Assembly (NCBI GenBank): GCA_902500695.1 | Contig: CABVRQ010000118.1 | Location: 1 to 9,029, forward strand | Source of the DNA: an uncultured Nitrospira sp. | Lineage (GTDB): Bacteria > Nitrospirota > Nitrospiria > Nitrospirales > UBA8639 | DNA: 9,029 nucleotides | Direction: 5' to 3' | Shown: piece by piece, positions 1 through 7,332 of the stretch | How positions within the stretch are numbered: the stretch's first letter is position 1 | Layout: every line of letters starts with the position of its first letter | Program-made: the position numbers and the translations under genes | The notes under the pieces: model-generated | What the model was told of the DNA's origin: nothing | The model's database searches: none | Seen by the model: the letters and a program-made list of their open reading frames with translations, nothing else

Positions 1-36
1 AGAATTCTTCGTCTAAATCTGATTTACAGAGTGGGA

Positions 37-62
37 ATGAATATTCATCTCCACCAATGGTG
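37..62. repeat. Two adjacent small palindromes left of the peptide transporter gene
   Basis: A perfect 12-base palindrome ATGAATATTCAT lies at 37-48. It is followed three bases later by CACCA-A-TGGTG at 52-62, whose two 5-base arms are perfectly complementary around one base. They lie beyond the stop codon of the transporter gene, in the 123 bases at the window edge where I see no gene. Paired palindromes like these can be operator half-sites for a gene off the left edge, but there is no U-tract to make them a terminator. Short palindromes also arise by chance, so the regulatory reading is weak. Confidence 0.25.
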
Positions 63-123
63 TAAGGAAGAAGCTTGAGCATTGAAATTGTTGAAGGGGC
101 GAGACCTTGATACCCGGATCAGA

Positions 124-1470
124 TCATCCCCGTCCTGTTCCCTGCAAATACGTTTCTTCCTCGTAACCTTTCACCACCAGGAGAAACAGACAGGCCACAA
201 GAAACATGACGCCCGCAAAAAACCAATAGTAGTTTGGGCCGGTCAACGCAACAGTCCCATCGGCATTCTGAATCCAAAAATTCACAATGGCGGTAAACCC
301 GTTTCCTAGGGACACTGACAGCAAAAATAAGCCCATCAGGAGCGATTTGAGTTTAAGTGGAGCCTGGGTATAGGAAAATTCGAGACAAGTAATAGACACC
401 ATGACTTCCGCAGCCGTAATCACCACGAAGGCCAATAACTGCCAGCCAATCGCCGGTTCCATCCCCAATTCAATCTGTTGCTCAATATAGGCTGAGATCA
501 GAAATGCCCCAACCGTCATAAAAAAGCCCATGGCCATTTTTCGCAATGAGGTCAGGGAAACGATTCTATTCAAAAGCGGATAAACCCCATAGGTAAACAA
601 AGGAATAAACACCATGATCAAGACGGGATTCACTGCCTGAATTTGCGAAGGCAGCCATTCAACACCCATCCACACACGGTCCATGTGTTGGGCTTGAAGA
701 ACCCATGCTGAAGCCGTTTGGTCATAGAGAGACCAAAAAAATGCGACAAACACATAAATACCCGCCAACTTTCCAATCGCACGCCAAGCCTGTGGACTAG
801 AAAGCGCTTGAAGCACACCGGACGGGTCAGGAGGAATATGGACATAATGGGTCCGGCCAGACCAAAAAATGATGGTCGCCACAAGCATCAAGATGCCAGG
901 CACCCCAAATGCCAGGCCAGGGCCATAATGCTCCAAAAGCCAGGGGGTGAGCATCACGGATCCAAAAGCTCCGACGTTGATGGCGAAGTAAAACCAGGCA
1001 AAGGCCTTGGTTAAAAGATGCCCATTAGTAAGACTAAACTGATCCCCCAAATTAGCTGACACGCAGGGCTTAATGCCCCCGGAGCCGATCGCAATTAAAG
1101 TCAATCCAAGAAGTAGGCCGAATCGGGTGTGATCGAAAGCCAAAACGACGTGACCGCCACAATACACCAGAGAAAGAAGAATGATGGTTTTATATTTCCC
1201 CAAAAAGGCATCGGCCAAGATCGCCCCCAAAAAAGGGAAAAAGTACACGGCCGAGGCAAACAGATGGAAATAACTTTTTGCTTCTGCCTCGCCCATGGGA
1301 TCCAAGCTTCCCTGGGCATTCAGTAACATCCCGGTCATAAACACCACCAGAATGGAACGCATGCCATAGTAACTAAATCGCTCCGCGCCTTCATTGACAA
1401 CTAAATGCAGGACTCCCGATGGCATGGAAGAGGTCGCTAAAGGCTCGGTTCGAAATTTGCGTTTTTTCAT
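124..1470 (-). CDS. Proton-dependent oligopeptide transporter (POT/PTR2 family, MFS)
   Basis: This is an inner-membrane carrier of 448 residues that would couple the inward proton gradient to uptake of di- and tripeptides or related small solutes. The POT signature ExxERFxYYG is intact at residues 27-36 (EGAERFSYYG). The loop motif DAFLGKYKTI follows at 87-96, then GGIKPCVSANLGDQF at 131-145, FYFAINVGAFGS at 160-171, WSLYDQTASAW at 246-256, and EFSYTQAP at 364-371, all landmarks of the family. About twelve or more hydrophobic segments fill the length, which is normal for bacterial POT proteins. I chose the ATG at 1470 because GGAAG sits seven bases upstream; a TTG two codons earlier is possible but worse placed. 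The gene is divergent from the TonB-dependent receptor, sharing about 120 bases of control region. Family membership is secure; the substrate is unknown, because POT members also carry nitrate, drugs or siderophore-like peptides. Confidence 0.93.
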   Translation of the reverse strand: MKKRKFRTEPLATSSMPSGVLHLVVNEGAERFSYYGMRSILVVFMTGMLLNAQGSLDPMGEAEAKSYFHLFASAVYFFPFLGAILADAFLGKYKTIILLSLVYCGGHVVLAFDHTRFGLLLGLTLIAIGSGGIKPCVSANLGDQFSLTNGHLLTKAFAWFYFAINVGAFGSVMLTPWLLEHYGPGLAFGVPGILMLVATIIFWSGRTHYVHIPPDPSGVLQALSSPQAWRAIGKLAGIYVFVAFFWSLYDQTASAWVLQAQHMDRVWMGVEWLPSQIQAVNPVLIMVFIPLFTYGVYPLLNRIVSLTSLRKMAMGFFMTVGAFLISAYIEQQIELGMEPAIGWQLLAFVVITAAEVMVSITCLEFSYTQAPLKLKSLLMGLFLLSVSLGNGFTAIVNFWIQNADGTVALTGPNYYWFFAGVMFLVACLFLLVVKGYEEETYLQGTGRG

Positions 1471-1524
1471 GAACAAACTTCCATCTGTAAGTAAGTGGAC
1501 AAGTCTTGAAAATTGGTATAGATC

Positions 1525-1593
1525 CTATCCGGTGAAAACCGCTGTGCCGGTCCGATAAGCGAACTTCGGTACCCACCGGAATGTCATTGTATT
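1525..1593 (+). promoter_or_regulatory. Foldable 5' leader of the TonB-dependent receptor gene (possible riboswitch-like element)
   Basis: Immediately before the receptor start codon, CGGT-GAAA-ACCG (1530-1541) forms a GNRA-capped hairpin. A second stem pairs CCGGT (1547-1551) with ACCGG (1575-1579), enclosing CCGA (1552-1555) paired with TCGG (1566-1569). A competing hairpin CGGT-accc-ACCG (1567-1578) would break that second stem. Three CGGT and two ACCG copies can therefore exchange partners, ending about 14 bases before the ATG, where the ribosome would bind. The GGTGAAAA segment, the later GGTCCG and the CCGGAATG element loosely recall conserved parts of cobalamin riboswitches, which often precede BtuB-type receptors. 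However, a standard B12 box is absent and the leader is short. The folding potential is visible in the sequence; the ligand is speculation. Confidence 0.25.
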
Positions 1594-3558
1594 ATGCCGA
1601 CCCATTTCCCGCCATTGTCAGGCATGATCCTCTTGGCAAGTCTTTCAGGGCTAAGCATGGTGCTTCTCAAGCCGGTACAGGCCCAGGATACACCGGTAAC
1701 AACCCTTGATACGATAATTGTCACCGGCTCAGCCCAACCCACCCAACCCCACCAATCGACTCAGAGCGTGACAATCCTCAACGCTGAACAGTTTGCTCCC
1801 CTTCAGCCCAATCGGGTTACCACCATGCTCCAACAAGTCCCAGGACTTCATACCGATGAAATGAGTGGGAGAAGTGGCATTAGCTCACTATATCTTCGAG
1901 GAGCCGATCCCAACTTCACCTTGGTTATGCTGGATGGTATCCCCATGAATGACTCAACAAATCAACGAGGTGGATCAGTTGATCTTTCCACAATTCCCAT
2001 TGATCGAATCGATCGAGTAGAAATTGTTCGAGGGCCTCTCTCGGCATTTTATGGATCGGAAGCCATGGCGGGCGCAATCAATTTCATTACCAAATCAGCT
2101 TCAACGGCTCCCTCTCTTCGCCTACTGGGGGAGGGCGGTCGATTCGATTATCTCAAAGGGCTTTTTCAAACAGGAGGATCTGTTGGACCGTTGTCCACCA
2201 ATATTTCGATATCACATACCCAAAATGGAGAGCAAATCGAGAAAGATTCATTTTCAATGGATTCGGCTGGATGGAATATTTCCTTACAGACAGATTCCAA
2301 CGTTGACATGCATCTAAACGGGCAATATACCGACTCAACGGTCCGAAGTTTTCCAGAAGGCAGCGGTGGTTCGGAATTCGCTTTGCTCCGGGAAACCGAA
2401 AGACGAAAGACACAAGAATTCTTGACCGGGTTATCCGCTTCTTTTCACATTCCTTCTGGTTGGCACTATCAGGTATTTCTGAGTGTGACTCGGAGGGTTC
2501 AAGACGTGTCCAATCCCGGAATTCTTGCCACCCCAACTCTTTTTGCCTTGCCCCCGTCGGACTTTGAGACCCGCTATACCCGTGTTCAAACACGTATAAC
2601 GACAACCTGGACGATCAGCCCGCAATGGAAATTTTCACTTGGTGAACAGTTGACTCATGAACGCGGAAGACGGAACGGGACGCAAGACTTGAGTTCCTTC
2701 GGAGGCACCTCTGACCAATCAGATGACTTTGCCATTCGGCGAACACTCGGAGGAACCTTTGCCGAACTGACCTCAGTCTGGTGGCACAAACTGACCGTGA
2801 ATTCCGGTATTCGTGCTGATATCTCACAGGGATTTCAGCCGAAGATTAGCCCCAGGATTGGAGCGAGTTATCAACTTTCACCCTCAATGCGAATTCGTGG
2901 AGGCTATGGCAAAGGATTCAAATTGCCCAGCTTATCCAGCTTAGGAGACCCCTTAATTGGAAACCCCTCATTACAACCCGAAACCAGCGTCGGGTGGGAT
3001 CTCGGCCTAGACTATCACACAGCCGATGAAGAATTTACCGCAACGATAGAATTCTTCCACAACCGGTTCAACAACCTTATTGACCTCGATCCCGAACTGC
3101 TCAATCAAGGAATTATTCGCCTCGCCAATATTGATGAGGCGAAAACACACGGTTGGAATGTATCCTTGTCCCTCACGCCAATCCCTATTGTTTCTTTCCA
3201 GTCTAGTCTCACCCACCTCACCACTCAAGTGACAGAAACGGGAGCTTCCCTAAGAAACCGCCCCAAATGGCGCGGATGGCTTGGAGTTACGATGAGGCTT
3301 TCTTCGACTGTCAATTTGAAAAGCCAAGTTACATGGGTCAGTTCCAGTTCCGATTTTCAGGTTCCAACCCAAACCACACGAGTAGGAGGATTTGCCAAGG
3401 CAGACATCACTCTGAATTACCATCCCTTCACCACATGGAGTTGTTATGCAGCCCTCGAAAACGTCACCAACGCCTCCTATGAACAGTTTGCCGGATTCCC
3501 AGCTCCGCCCTTCACCTTTCGTTTGGGATTGGAATATCGGCCAAAACTTTTAGATTAG
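1594..3558 (+). CDS. TonB-dependent outer-membrane receptor (BtuB/siderophore-receptor-like)
   Basis: This 654-residue receptor should import a scarce ligand such as a cobalamin, metal chelate or siderophore across the outer membrane, using energy from TonB-ExbB-ExbD. Residues 1-30 look like a signal peptide ending in VQA before Gln31. A TonB-box-like DTIIVTG follows at 39-45. The plug domain runs from about 55 to 168, with LRGADPNFTLVMLDGIPMND at 101-120, VEIVRGPLSAFYGSEAMAGA at 142-161 and INFITK to 167. The rest is a beta-barrel, including the family motif GKGFKLPSLSSLGDP followed by NPSLQPETS. Length is typical of BtuB-like receptors. The barrel ends LGLEYRPKLLD, a few residues past the usual terminal aromatic. 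The signal peptide n-region has no Lys or Arg and no good ribosome-binding site precedes the ATG; no other ATG, GTG or TTG lies between it and the in-frame TAG at 1519, though ATG at 1624 is possible. The family is secure; the ligand is not. Confidence 0.92.
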   Translation: MPTHFPPLSGMILLASLSGLSMVLLKPVQAQDTPVTTLDTIIVTGSAQPTQPHQSTQSVTILNAEQFAPLQPNRVTTMLQQVPGLHTDEMSGRSGISSLYLRGADPNFTLVMLDGIPMNDSTNQRGGSVDLSTIPIDRIDRVEIVRGPLSAFYGSEAMAGAINFITKSASTAPSLRLLGEGGRFDYLKGLFQTGGSVGPLSTNISISHTQNGEQIEKDSFSMDSAGWNISLQTDSNVDMHLNGQYTDSTVRSFPEGSGGSEFALLRETERRKTQEFLTGLSASFHIPSGWHYQVFLSVTRRVQDVSNPGILATPTLFALPPSDFETRYTRVQTRITTTWTISPQWKFSLGEQLTHERGRRNGTQDLSSFGGTSDQSDDFAIRRTLGGTFAELTSVWWHKLTVNSGIRADISQGFQPKISPRIGASYQLSPSMRIRGGYGKGFKLPSLSSLGDPLIGNPSLQPETSVGWDLGLDYHTADEEFTATIEFFHNRFNNLIDLDPELLNQGIIRLANIDEAKTHGWNVSLSLTPIPIVSFQSSLTHLTTQVTETGASLRNRPKWRGWLGVTMRLSSTVNLKSQVTWVSSSSDFQVPTQTTRVGGFAKADITLNYHPFTTWSCYAALENVTNASYEQFAGFPAPPFTFRLGLEYRPKLLD

Positions 3559-3642
3559 TAATTCTGCCTCATAAAAAAATACAAATACCTCCTCAACCCA
3601 TATTCCCGTATAAATCTATCCCAGGAACCCGCTTAAGCCCTG

Positions 3643-3664
3643 CCTTGTTTTAACCGAAAAAAGG
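3643..3664. terminator. A/T-rich stem-loop after the receptor gene, weak terminator candidate
   Basis: CCTT(g)TTTT at 3643-3651 pairs with AAAAAAGG at 3657-3664, leaving a five-base loop (aaccg) and one bulged G. It lies in the 177-base gap between the receptor and the HDOD gene, about 85 bases past the receptor stop. The stem is weak and has no T-rich tail on the plus strand, so it is at best a poor terminator. I see no other stem-loop with a better tail in this gap. Confidence 0.15.
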
Positions 3665-3681
3665 AAAGACGTTAAAGAGGC

Positions 3682-3707
3682 AAGCGAAGATGTAATAAAT
3701 ATCGCTT
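3682..3707. repeat. Inverted repeat upstream of the HDOD gene
   Basis: AAGCGA (3682-3687) and TCGCTT (3702-3707) are perfectly complementary across a 14-base A/T-rich spacer containing taataaat, which could itself be part of a -10 region. The dyad ends 28 bases before the HDOD start codon, a reasonable place for an operator or for a 5' UTR hairpin. No particular regulator can be named from six-base arms. Confidence 0.2.
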
Positions 3708-3735
3708 CCTTTCTTCATTTCACCAGGATTCTTTC

Positions 3736-4722
3736 ATGCAACTCACACTTCCATTAAATCCCATTCAAGACGAAGAAGTTCCCACAATTTTTGAGAGAAT
3801 TAAAGACTGTAAATCCTTGCCGATCTTGTCCCCCCTGGCCTCGACCATTCTTAAAATGTGCCAAAATGAGGACACTGATGCCTCAGAATTGGCCACGATC
3901 ATAAGTCAGGATCCGGGAATGGCGGCTCAAATCTTATTTATGGCGAACTCGGGGTATTACGGTGGGTCTCGACACAAGGTGAACAGCATCGGACATGCCG
4001 TGACCTTGCTTGGATTTTCAACGATCGCCAATCTGGCTCTGTCTTTTTGCTTTTATCGTTTAATTAAAGACATGAAAGAGGTCTCAACTTATGGGATTGA
4101 CCATGTCAAGTTTTGGCGGCGATCCATTCTGGCCAGTGTGGCAGCTCGCGCCATTGGAAAACACTTCTCCTTTCCGGACGTAGAACTCATGTTTCTTGGT
4201 GCCCTGCTTCAGGATATCGGACTATTGGCATTAAACGAGGTAGCTTCAAAGGAAATTGCCTTGCTCCAGGAACACAATCAGGACAATCATGCCACATTAC
4301 ACCAATATGAGCTTGAACACTTAGGGGTTGATCATTCACAGGTGGGAGCCTGGCTGGCCCAGCATTGGCAACTTCCTGAGGAGTTTCAGGTGGCCATTCT
4401 CTATAGCCATACTCCTGAATTATTTGAGACTCCGTTGGACTTTCAGCCTCTGGTGGATACCGTTGCACTCTCCGGGATCATTGCGGACATCTGGACCAAT
4501 CCCGATACCGACGCTGCCATTGCCTCAGCCCAAAAGAACAGTCAGGGTCGCCTAACCCTACAACCGGAAGACTGGGAACCGATTCTTGGTCACATCATGG
4601 CAGGAATTCCACAAATTGCCAGTTTTTTCCACAGCCGGATCGGAAACTTCGAAGACATGGCTCACATTCATCAATTAGCCTTACAACAACTGAACTCCAC
4701 TGATCCTCAGCTATTCAGCTAA
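3736..4722 (+). CDS. HDOD-domain signalling protein
   Basis: This cytoplasmic protein of 328 residues carries an HDOD domain (a catalytically inactive relative of HD phosphohydrolases) over about residues 20-225, followed by a C-terminal region without a recognised domain. Family landmarks are LPILSPLASTILKM at 28-41, the block SQDPGMAAQILFMANSGYYG at 57-76, the IGHAVTLLGF stretch at 85-94, and HLGVDHSQVGAWLAQHWQLP at 195-214 followed by YSH at 223-225. The HD metal site is degraded: FWRRS at 126-130 and QDIG at 159-162 replace the histidines of the HD/HDIG motifs, which is usual for HDOD. Such proteins act as scaffolds in regulation of motility, c-di-GMP signalling, stress or DNA uptake. AGGA seven bases before the ATG supports the start. 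It converges with the diguanylate cyclase gene, with only 26 bases between stops. The domain is certain; the pathway is not. Confidence 0.93.
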   Translation: MQLTLPLNPIQDEEVPTIFERIKDCKSLPILSPLASTILKMCQNEDTDASELATIISQDPGMAAQILFMANSGYYGGSRHKVNSIGHAVTLLGFSTIANLALSFCFYRLIKDMKEVSTYGIDHVKFWRRSILASVAARAIGKHFSFPDVELMFLGALLQDIGLLALNEVASKEIALLQEHNQDNHATLHQYELEHLGVDHSQVGAWLAQHWQLPEEFQVAILYSHTPELFETPLDFQPLVDTVALSGIIADIWTNPDTDAAIASAQKNSQGRLTLQPEDWEPILGHIMAGIPQIASFFHSRIGNFEDMAHIHQLALQQLNSTDPQLFS

Positions 4723-4748
4723 ACGAAGCTCACACCTACCGCTCTGAC

Positions 4749-5900
4749 TCAGCCTTTCTTCCTCACTCCAGAATTCTCAGTTGCCAGGCATAATTGATTC
4801 CGACCATTGTCCTTTGCCCGGTACAACGCACGATCTGCACGTTCAAGCCATGAGAGGACGGTTTCACCAGGGAGTAACTCCGCCAATCCGATCGATGCCG
4901 TGACCGGGATGGTGATATCTTGGTAGGAAAATTCCTCTCCTCTAACGGCCTCCAGCAGGCGCTCGCCCAATCGCTGACTGAGTTCCTCCCCGGCTCCCTG
5001 AAGCAAGACACAAAACTCTTCCCCTCCATATCTGGCAATAAAATCAGTCTTCCTGGGAAAGGTCGACACCAACCGTTTCGCCAGCTGCTGTAACACCACA
5101 TCGCCAGCCGGATGGCCATAGGTATCGTTCACGTGCTTAAAATGATCGACATCCACCATCAAAATACAAGCAGACGTCCCGGAGAAAAAACTCACGCTGG
5201 CCGTTCGTTCTAATTGAAGATCCAACGCTCCACGGTTATACAGCTGGGTCAGAGCATCCAGCGTCATGAGCTTTCGTGCACCTCCCAATTCCTCCTCAAC
5301 GACACGCAATTTTTCTCCAAGACTTTCCAAGCGTTGTCGCTGACGTTCTTTTCGTTCATCCACAAGAGCACTGATGCCTTCAACCACAGCCAATAAGGCC
5401 TGCTTCACATCGTGGAAAGAACCTTCCTCGGTGACCGAACGCAATTGGACCAGATGGGTCGTCACGTTTTGATCAGTTTCCTGATCCTCCACAAATGCGC
5501 GTCCCATGATATTGGTAAATTCGCAAAGAACATTTCGCATATCTTGGAGATTGCGTGTCACATAGGATTTTTCCTGTTGCCGATGTCCATTGACAAATTG
5601 AGTGAGTGCCCCCCAATCCCGTCGTGGGCTTGTCTCGCGTTTTTTTATATCGTCGTCAATCTGAGCACCCACCAACACATGTCTCGCCCACCGTTCAAAC
5701 TCCTTTTCTATCTCCTCTTCCGAGAGTTGGTGTAGTTCAAAGGCATGGCGACCCAGACATCGCAACACCCGGGCTAAGGATTCTACAGCCTTGTCGGATT
5801 CTCCCGATTCCCCTACAGGCCTAGACCCGTTTGCGCCCTGCTCCTTTTGGGACCCATTATCAGATTGATCTTTTTTCCCAATGGACCAAGATCCTAACAT
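4749..5900 (-). CDS. Diguanylate cyclase (GGDEF domain) with an unassigned N-terminal helical region
   Basis: This protein of 383 residues should make cyclic di-GMP from two GTP. The C-terminal GGDEF domain covers about residues 214-376: DALTQLYNRGALD at 215-227, the metal-binding DVDHFKHVNDTYGHPAGD at 250-267, the active-site ARYGGEEF at 289-296, and ADRALYRAKDNGRN at 355-368. The allosteric I-site RxxD is intact (RKTD, 283-286), exactly five residues before GGEEF, so product inhibition is expected. No membrane segment or signal peptide is seen. Residues 1-40 are polar and probably disordered; 40-180 look helical and match no sensor family I can name; 180-212 is charged and likely a coiled coil leading into the cyclase domain. 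A full AGGAGG (5906-5911) lies five bases before the ATG. It converges with the HDOD gene. Enzyme class is secure; the input signal is unknown. Confidence 0.94.
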   Translation of the reverse strand: MLGSWSIGKKDQSDNGSQKEQGANGSRPVGESGESDKAVESLARVLRCLGRHAFELHQLSEEEIEKEFERWARHVLVGAQIDDDIKKRETSPRRDWGALTQFVNGHRQQEKSYVTRNLQDMRNVLCEFTNIMGRAFVEDQETDQNVTTHLVQLRSVTEEGSFHDVKQALLAVVEGISALVDERKERQRQRLESLGEKLRVVEEELGGARKLMTLDALTQLYNRGALDLQLERTASVSFFSGTSACILMVDVDHFKHVNDTYGHPAGDVVLQQLAKRLVSTFPRKTDFIARYGGEEFCVLLQGAGEELSQRLGERLLEAVRGEEFSYQDITIPVTASIGLAELLPGETVLSWLERADRALYRAKDNGRNQLCLATENSGVRKKG

Positions 5901-5975
5901 GTCTCCCTCCTCTTCAAGTCACTTCTGCCTATGTTTGTTTCGGTGAACTATCCAGCGAATGCATGGGGAGAGCGG

Positions 5976-5998
5976 GGTAACTGTTTGATTCAGTTATC
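5976..5998. promoter_or_regulatory. Dyad in the divergent cyclase/methyltransferase control region
   Basis: GGTAACTG (5976-5983) pairs with CAGTTATC (5991-5998) across a seven-base spacer (tttgatt); seven pairs are Watson-Crick and one is G-U. It lies in the 224-base region between the cyclase and the methyltransferase, 76 bases upstream of the cyclase ATG. The symmetry fits an operator for a dimeric regulator. I cannot name one, and the rest of the region holds no gene I can support. Confidence 0.25.
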
Positions 5999-6030
5999 GG
6001 CATTTTCTCTAGGTCTCTTGAGCCACTTTT

Positions 6031-6039
6031 TGTTATGCT
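6031..6039 (+). promoter_or_regulatory. Possible extended -10 promoter element for the methyltransferase gene
   Basis: TGTTATGCT matches the extended -10 pattern TGnTATnnT of the main sigma factor. It lies about 85 bases before the GTG start of the RNA methyltransferase, giving a 5' UTR of roughly 80 bases. No good -35 hexamer is present at the usual distance, which extended -10 promoters can tolerate. This is a pattern match only. Confidence 0.25.
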
Positions 6040-6124
6040 CTCTCCCATTAGCTACAAACAGTAAGCCTAAAAGGATTCCTTGATCCCCCGTTTACCCGTT
6101 CACTCCAATTTCCCCTAAAGCCTC

Positions 6125-6892
6125 GTGAATCAACCACACCCGATCTCCAGTAGACAAAATCCCCACTTCAAGCGATGGGTATCATTACTGGACTCTCATG
6201 GGATTAAACGGCATCGCCTCTGCCTCGTTTCCGGGAATAAACTCCGAAAGGAAATCGGAACGAATTCCGGGGTGACTGTTCATGAACTCTTACTTCCGCC
6301 ATCGTGGAGTTCCAGAGAGGAGCTCCCATCTCAGGCCATCCACTATCAACTGTCTCATTCCCTGTTTCAGGAGTTGGATGTGTTTGGAACAAAAGAACCG
6401 CTCCTGGTCTGCGACGTCCCCGAAATGTCTCATACAAATCTAAACCGACCCCCCAACGGATTGGAAGTTTTGTGCCCGATTGGAGACCCTGGGAATCTGG
6501 GGGCCTTGCTACGCTGCTGTCGAGCGTTTGACGTGCGAACTGTGGTGTTGCTTCAGGAAGCCGTCCACCCCTTCCACCCGAAGGTCATTCGTGCCAGTAG
6601 CGGCGCCGTGTTTGTCCAGTCCTTACAATGGGCAGACTCCATTACCGACCTGGATGCCCCGGAAACATTGCAATGGATTACCGCATTAGATTTACACGGG
6701 ACGAATATGTCTACGGTACAATGGCCTCAACATGTTCGACTCCTTATTGGCGAGGAAGGCGTAGGTGTTCCACCCTTTCAGTTTTCGGAACGTCTGTGTA
6801 TTCCTCAAATCCATCCGTCGATCCCATTAAATGCGACAGTCGCAGGCAGCATCGCCCTCTATGCGTATCGCCAACACCACTCACAGCCCTAA
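6125..6892 (+). CDS. TrmH/SpoU-family RNA 2'-O-methyltransferase
   Basis: This 255-residue SPOUT-class enzyme would transfer a methyl group from S-adenosylmethionine to a ribose 2'-OH in ribosomal or transfer RNA. An N-terminal RNA-recognition region (about 1-100) opens with ISSRQNPHFKRW at 7-18, like the N-termini of RlmB/TsnR-type enzymes. The knotted catalytic domain shows motif 1 at 119-135 (IGDPGNLGALLRCCRAF, with Asn124 and Arg130), KVIRASSGAVF at 153-163, motif 2 LLIGEEGVGVPP at 206-217 and motif 3 IPLNATVAGSIALY at 233-246. The start is GTG: an in-frame TAA lies three codons upstream and no ATG precedes the conserved N-terminus. The ribosome-binding site is weak. The target nucleotide cannot be read from sequence. 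The DUF1653 gene follows after 79 bases in the same direction. Confidence 0.9.
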   Translation: MNQPHPISSRQNPHFKRWVSLLDSHGIKRHRLCLVSGNKLRKEIGTNSGVTVHELLLPPSWSSREELPSQAIHYQLSHSLFQELDVFGTKEPLLVCDVPEMSHTNLNRPPNGLEVLCPIGDPGNLGALLRCCRAFDVRTVVLLQEAVHPFHPKVIRASSGAVFVQSLQWADSITDLDAPETLQWITALDLHGTNMSTVQWPQHVRLLIGEEGVGVPPFQFSERLCIPQIHPSIPLNATVAGSIALYAYRQHHSQP

Positions 6893-6971
6893 CCCATTAT
6901 GATCGGACCTCTGCGAGGCACTTCGTAGCCGGTTGTGGCACCATTCGAACAGAACAACACCCATACATCTT

Positions 6972-7229
6972 ATGAACACACCACAGTCGCCTCAAGACCA
7001 AAGCCTTTCAGTTATTCAACCCGGTAGATATCGTCATTATAAAGGGAATGAATACCAGGTCATTGGCGTCGCCAAACATTCAGAAACAGAAGAAGACCTT
7101 GTGGTCTACCGCGCACTCTATGGCGATTGCGGCCTTTGGGTCAGACCGGCCAAGATGTTTAGGGAGAAAATTGAAATGGAGGGAAAACTAGTATTCAGAT
7201 TTGAATGGATCGACGATGTAAAAAACTAA
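6972..7229 (+). CDS. Small DUF1653-family protein
   Basis: This is an 85-residue soluble protein whose core, PGRYRHYKGNEYQVIGVAKH (17-36) followed by SETEEDLVVYRALYG (37-51) and LWVRPAKMF (55-63), is the DUF1653 domain. Its length is that of the whole family, so it is complete. No biochemical function is established for DUF1653; the compact, aromatic-rich fold suggests a small binding module, which is inference. I chose the ATG at 6972 over a TTG 13 codons upstream, because residues encoded before the ATG (WHHSNRTT...) are unlike the family. Neither start has a good ribosome-binding site. It lies 79 bases after the RNA methyltransferase stop and may share its transcript; a weak hairpin, CTGCGA (6911-6916) with TCGTAG (6923-6928, one G-U pair), lies in that gap. 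Confidence 0.88.
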   Translation: MNTPQSPQDQSLSVIQPGRYRHYKGNEYQVIGVAKHSETEEDLVVYRALYGDCGLWVRPAKMFREKIEMEGKLVFRFEWIDDVKN

Positions 7230-7266
7230 AACAGACGCCACGACCATCAAACCGAATAGAGATTAA

Positions 7267-7303
7267 CAGACATCAGTCTGGTCAGACAGGATGTCTGTCC
7301 TGT
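7267..7303. repeat. CAGAC/GTCTG hairpin pair with an alternative fold
   Basis: CAGAC (7267-7271) pairs with GTCTG (7276-7280) over a four-base loop. Two bases on, CAGACA (7283-7288) pairs with TGTCTG (7292-7297) over a three-base loop. The second hairpin competes with ACAGGA (7286-7291) pairing to TCCTGT (7298-7303). The repeated arm sequence and the switchable second stem are seen directly. The element begins 38 bases after the DUF1653 stop, where a terminator would be expected, but no T-run follows. A repeat unit or a piece of a structured RNA is also possible. Confidence 0.4.
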
Positions 7304-7332
7304 TCGGATACGAGACAGGCGTTTCATATCGC

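Noticed and set aside
1477..1593. Definite cobalamin riboswitch call in front of the receptor
   Set aside because: Only fragments resemble the consensus; the B12 box and the usual length are missing, so it is reported only as a candidate leader.
2153..2605. 150-codon open frame on the minus strand inside the receptor gene
   Set aside because: It lies wholly within a well-supported gene, has no family likeness and no ribosome-binding site, so it is a shadow frame.
4200..4225. Functional HD phosphohydrolase site in the HDOD protein
   Set aside because: The motif reads QDIG rather than HDIG and the earlier histidine is also lost, which is normal for the non-enzymatic HDOD family rather than a special defect.
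4113..4555. Open frames inside the HDOD gene on both strands
   Set aside because: Overlap a domain-supported gene and encode low-complexity, unfamilial sequence.
6933..6971. Longer DUF1653 protein from a TTG start
   Set aside because: The extra 13 residues are unlike the family and there is no ribosome-binding site; ATG at 6972 fits better.
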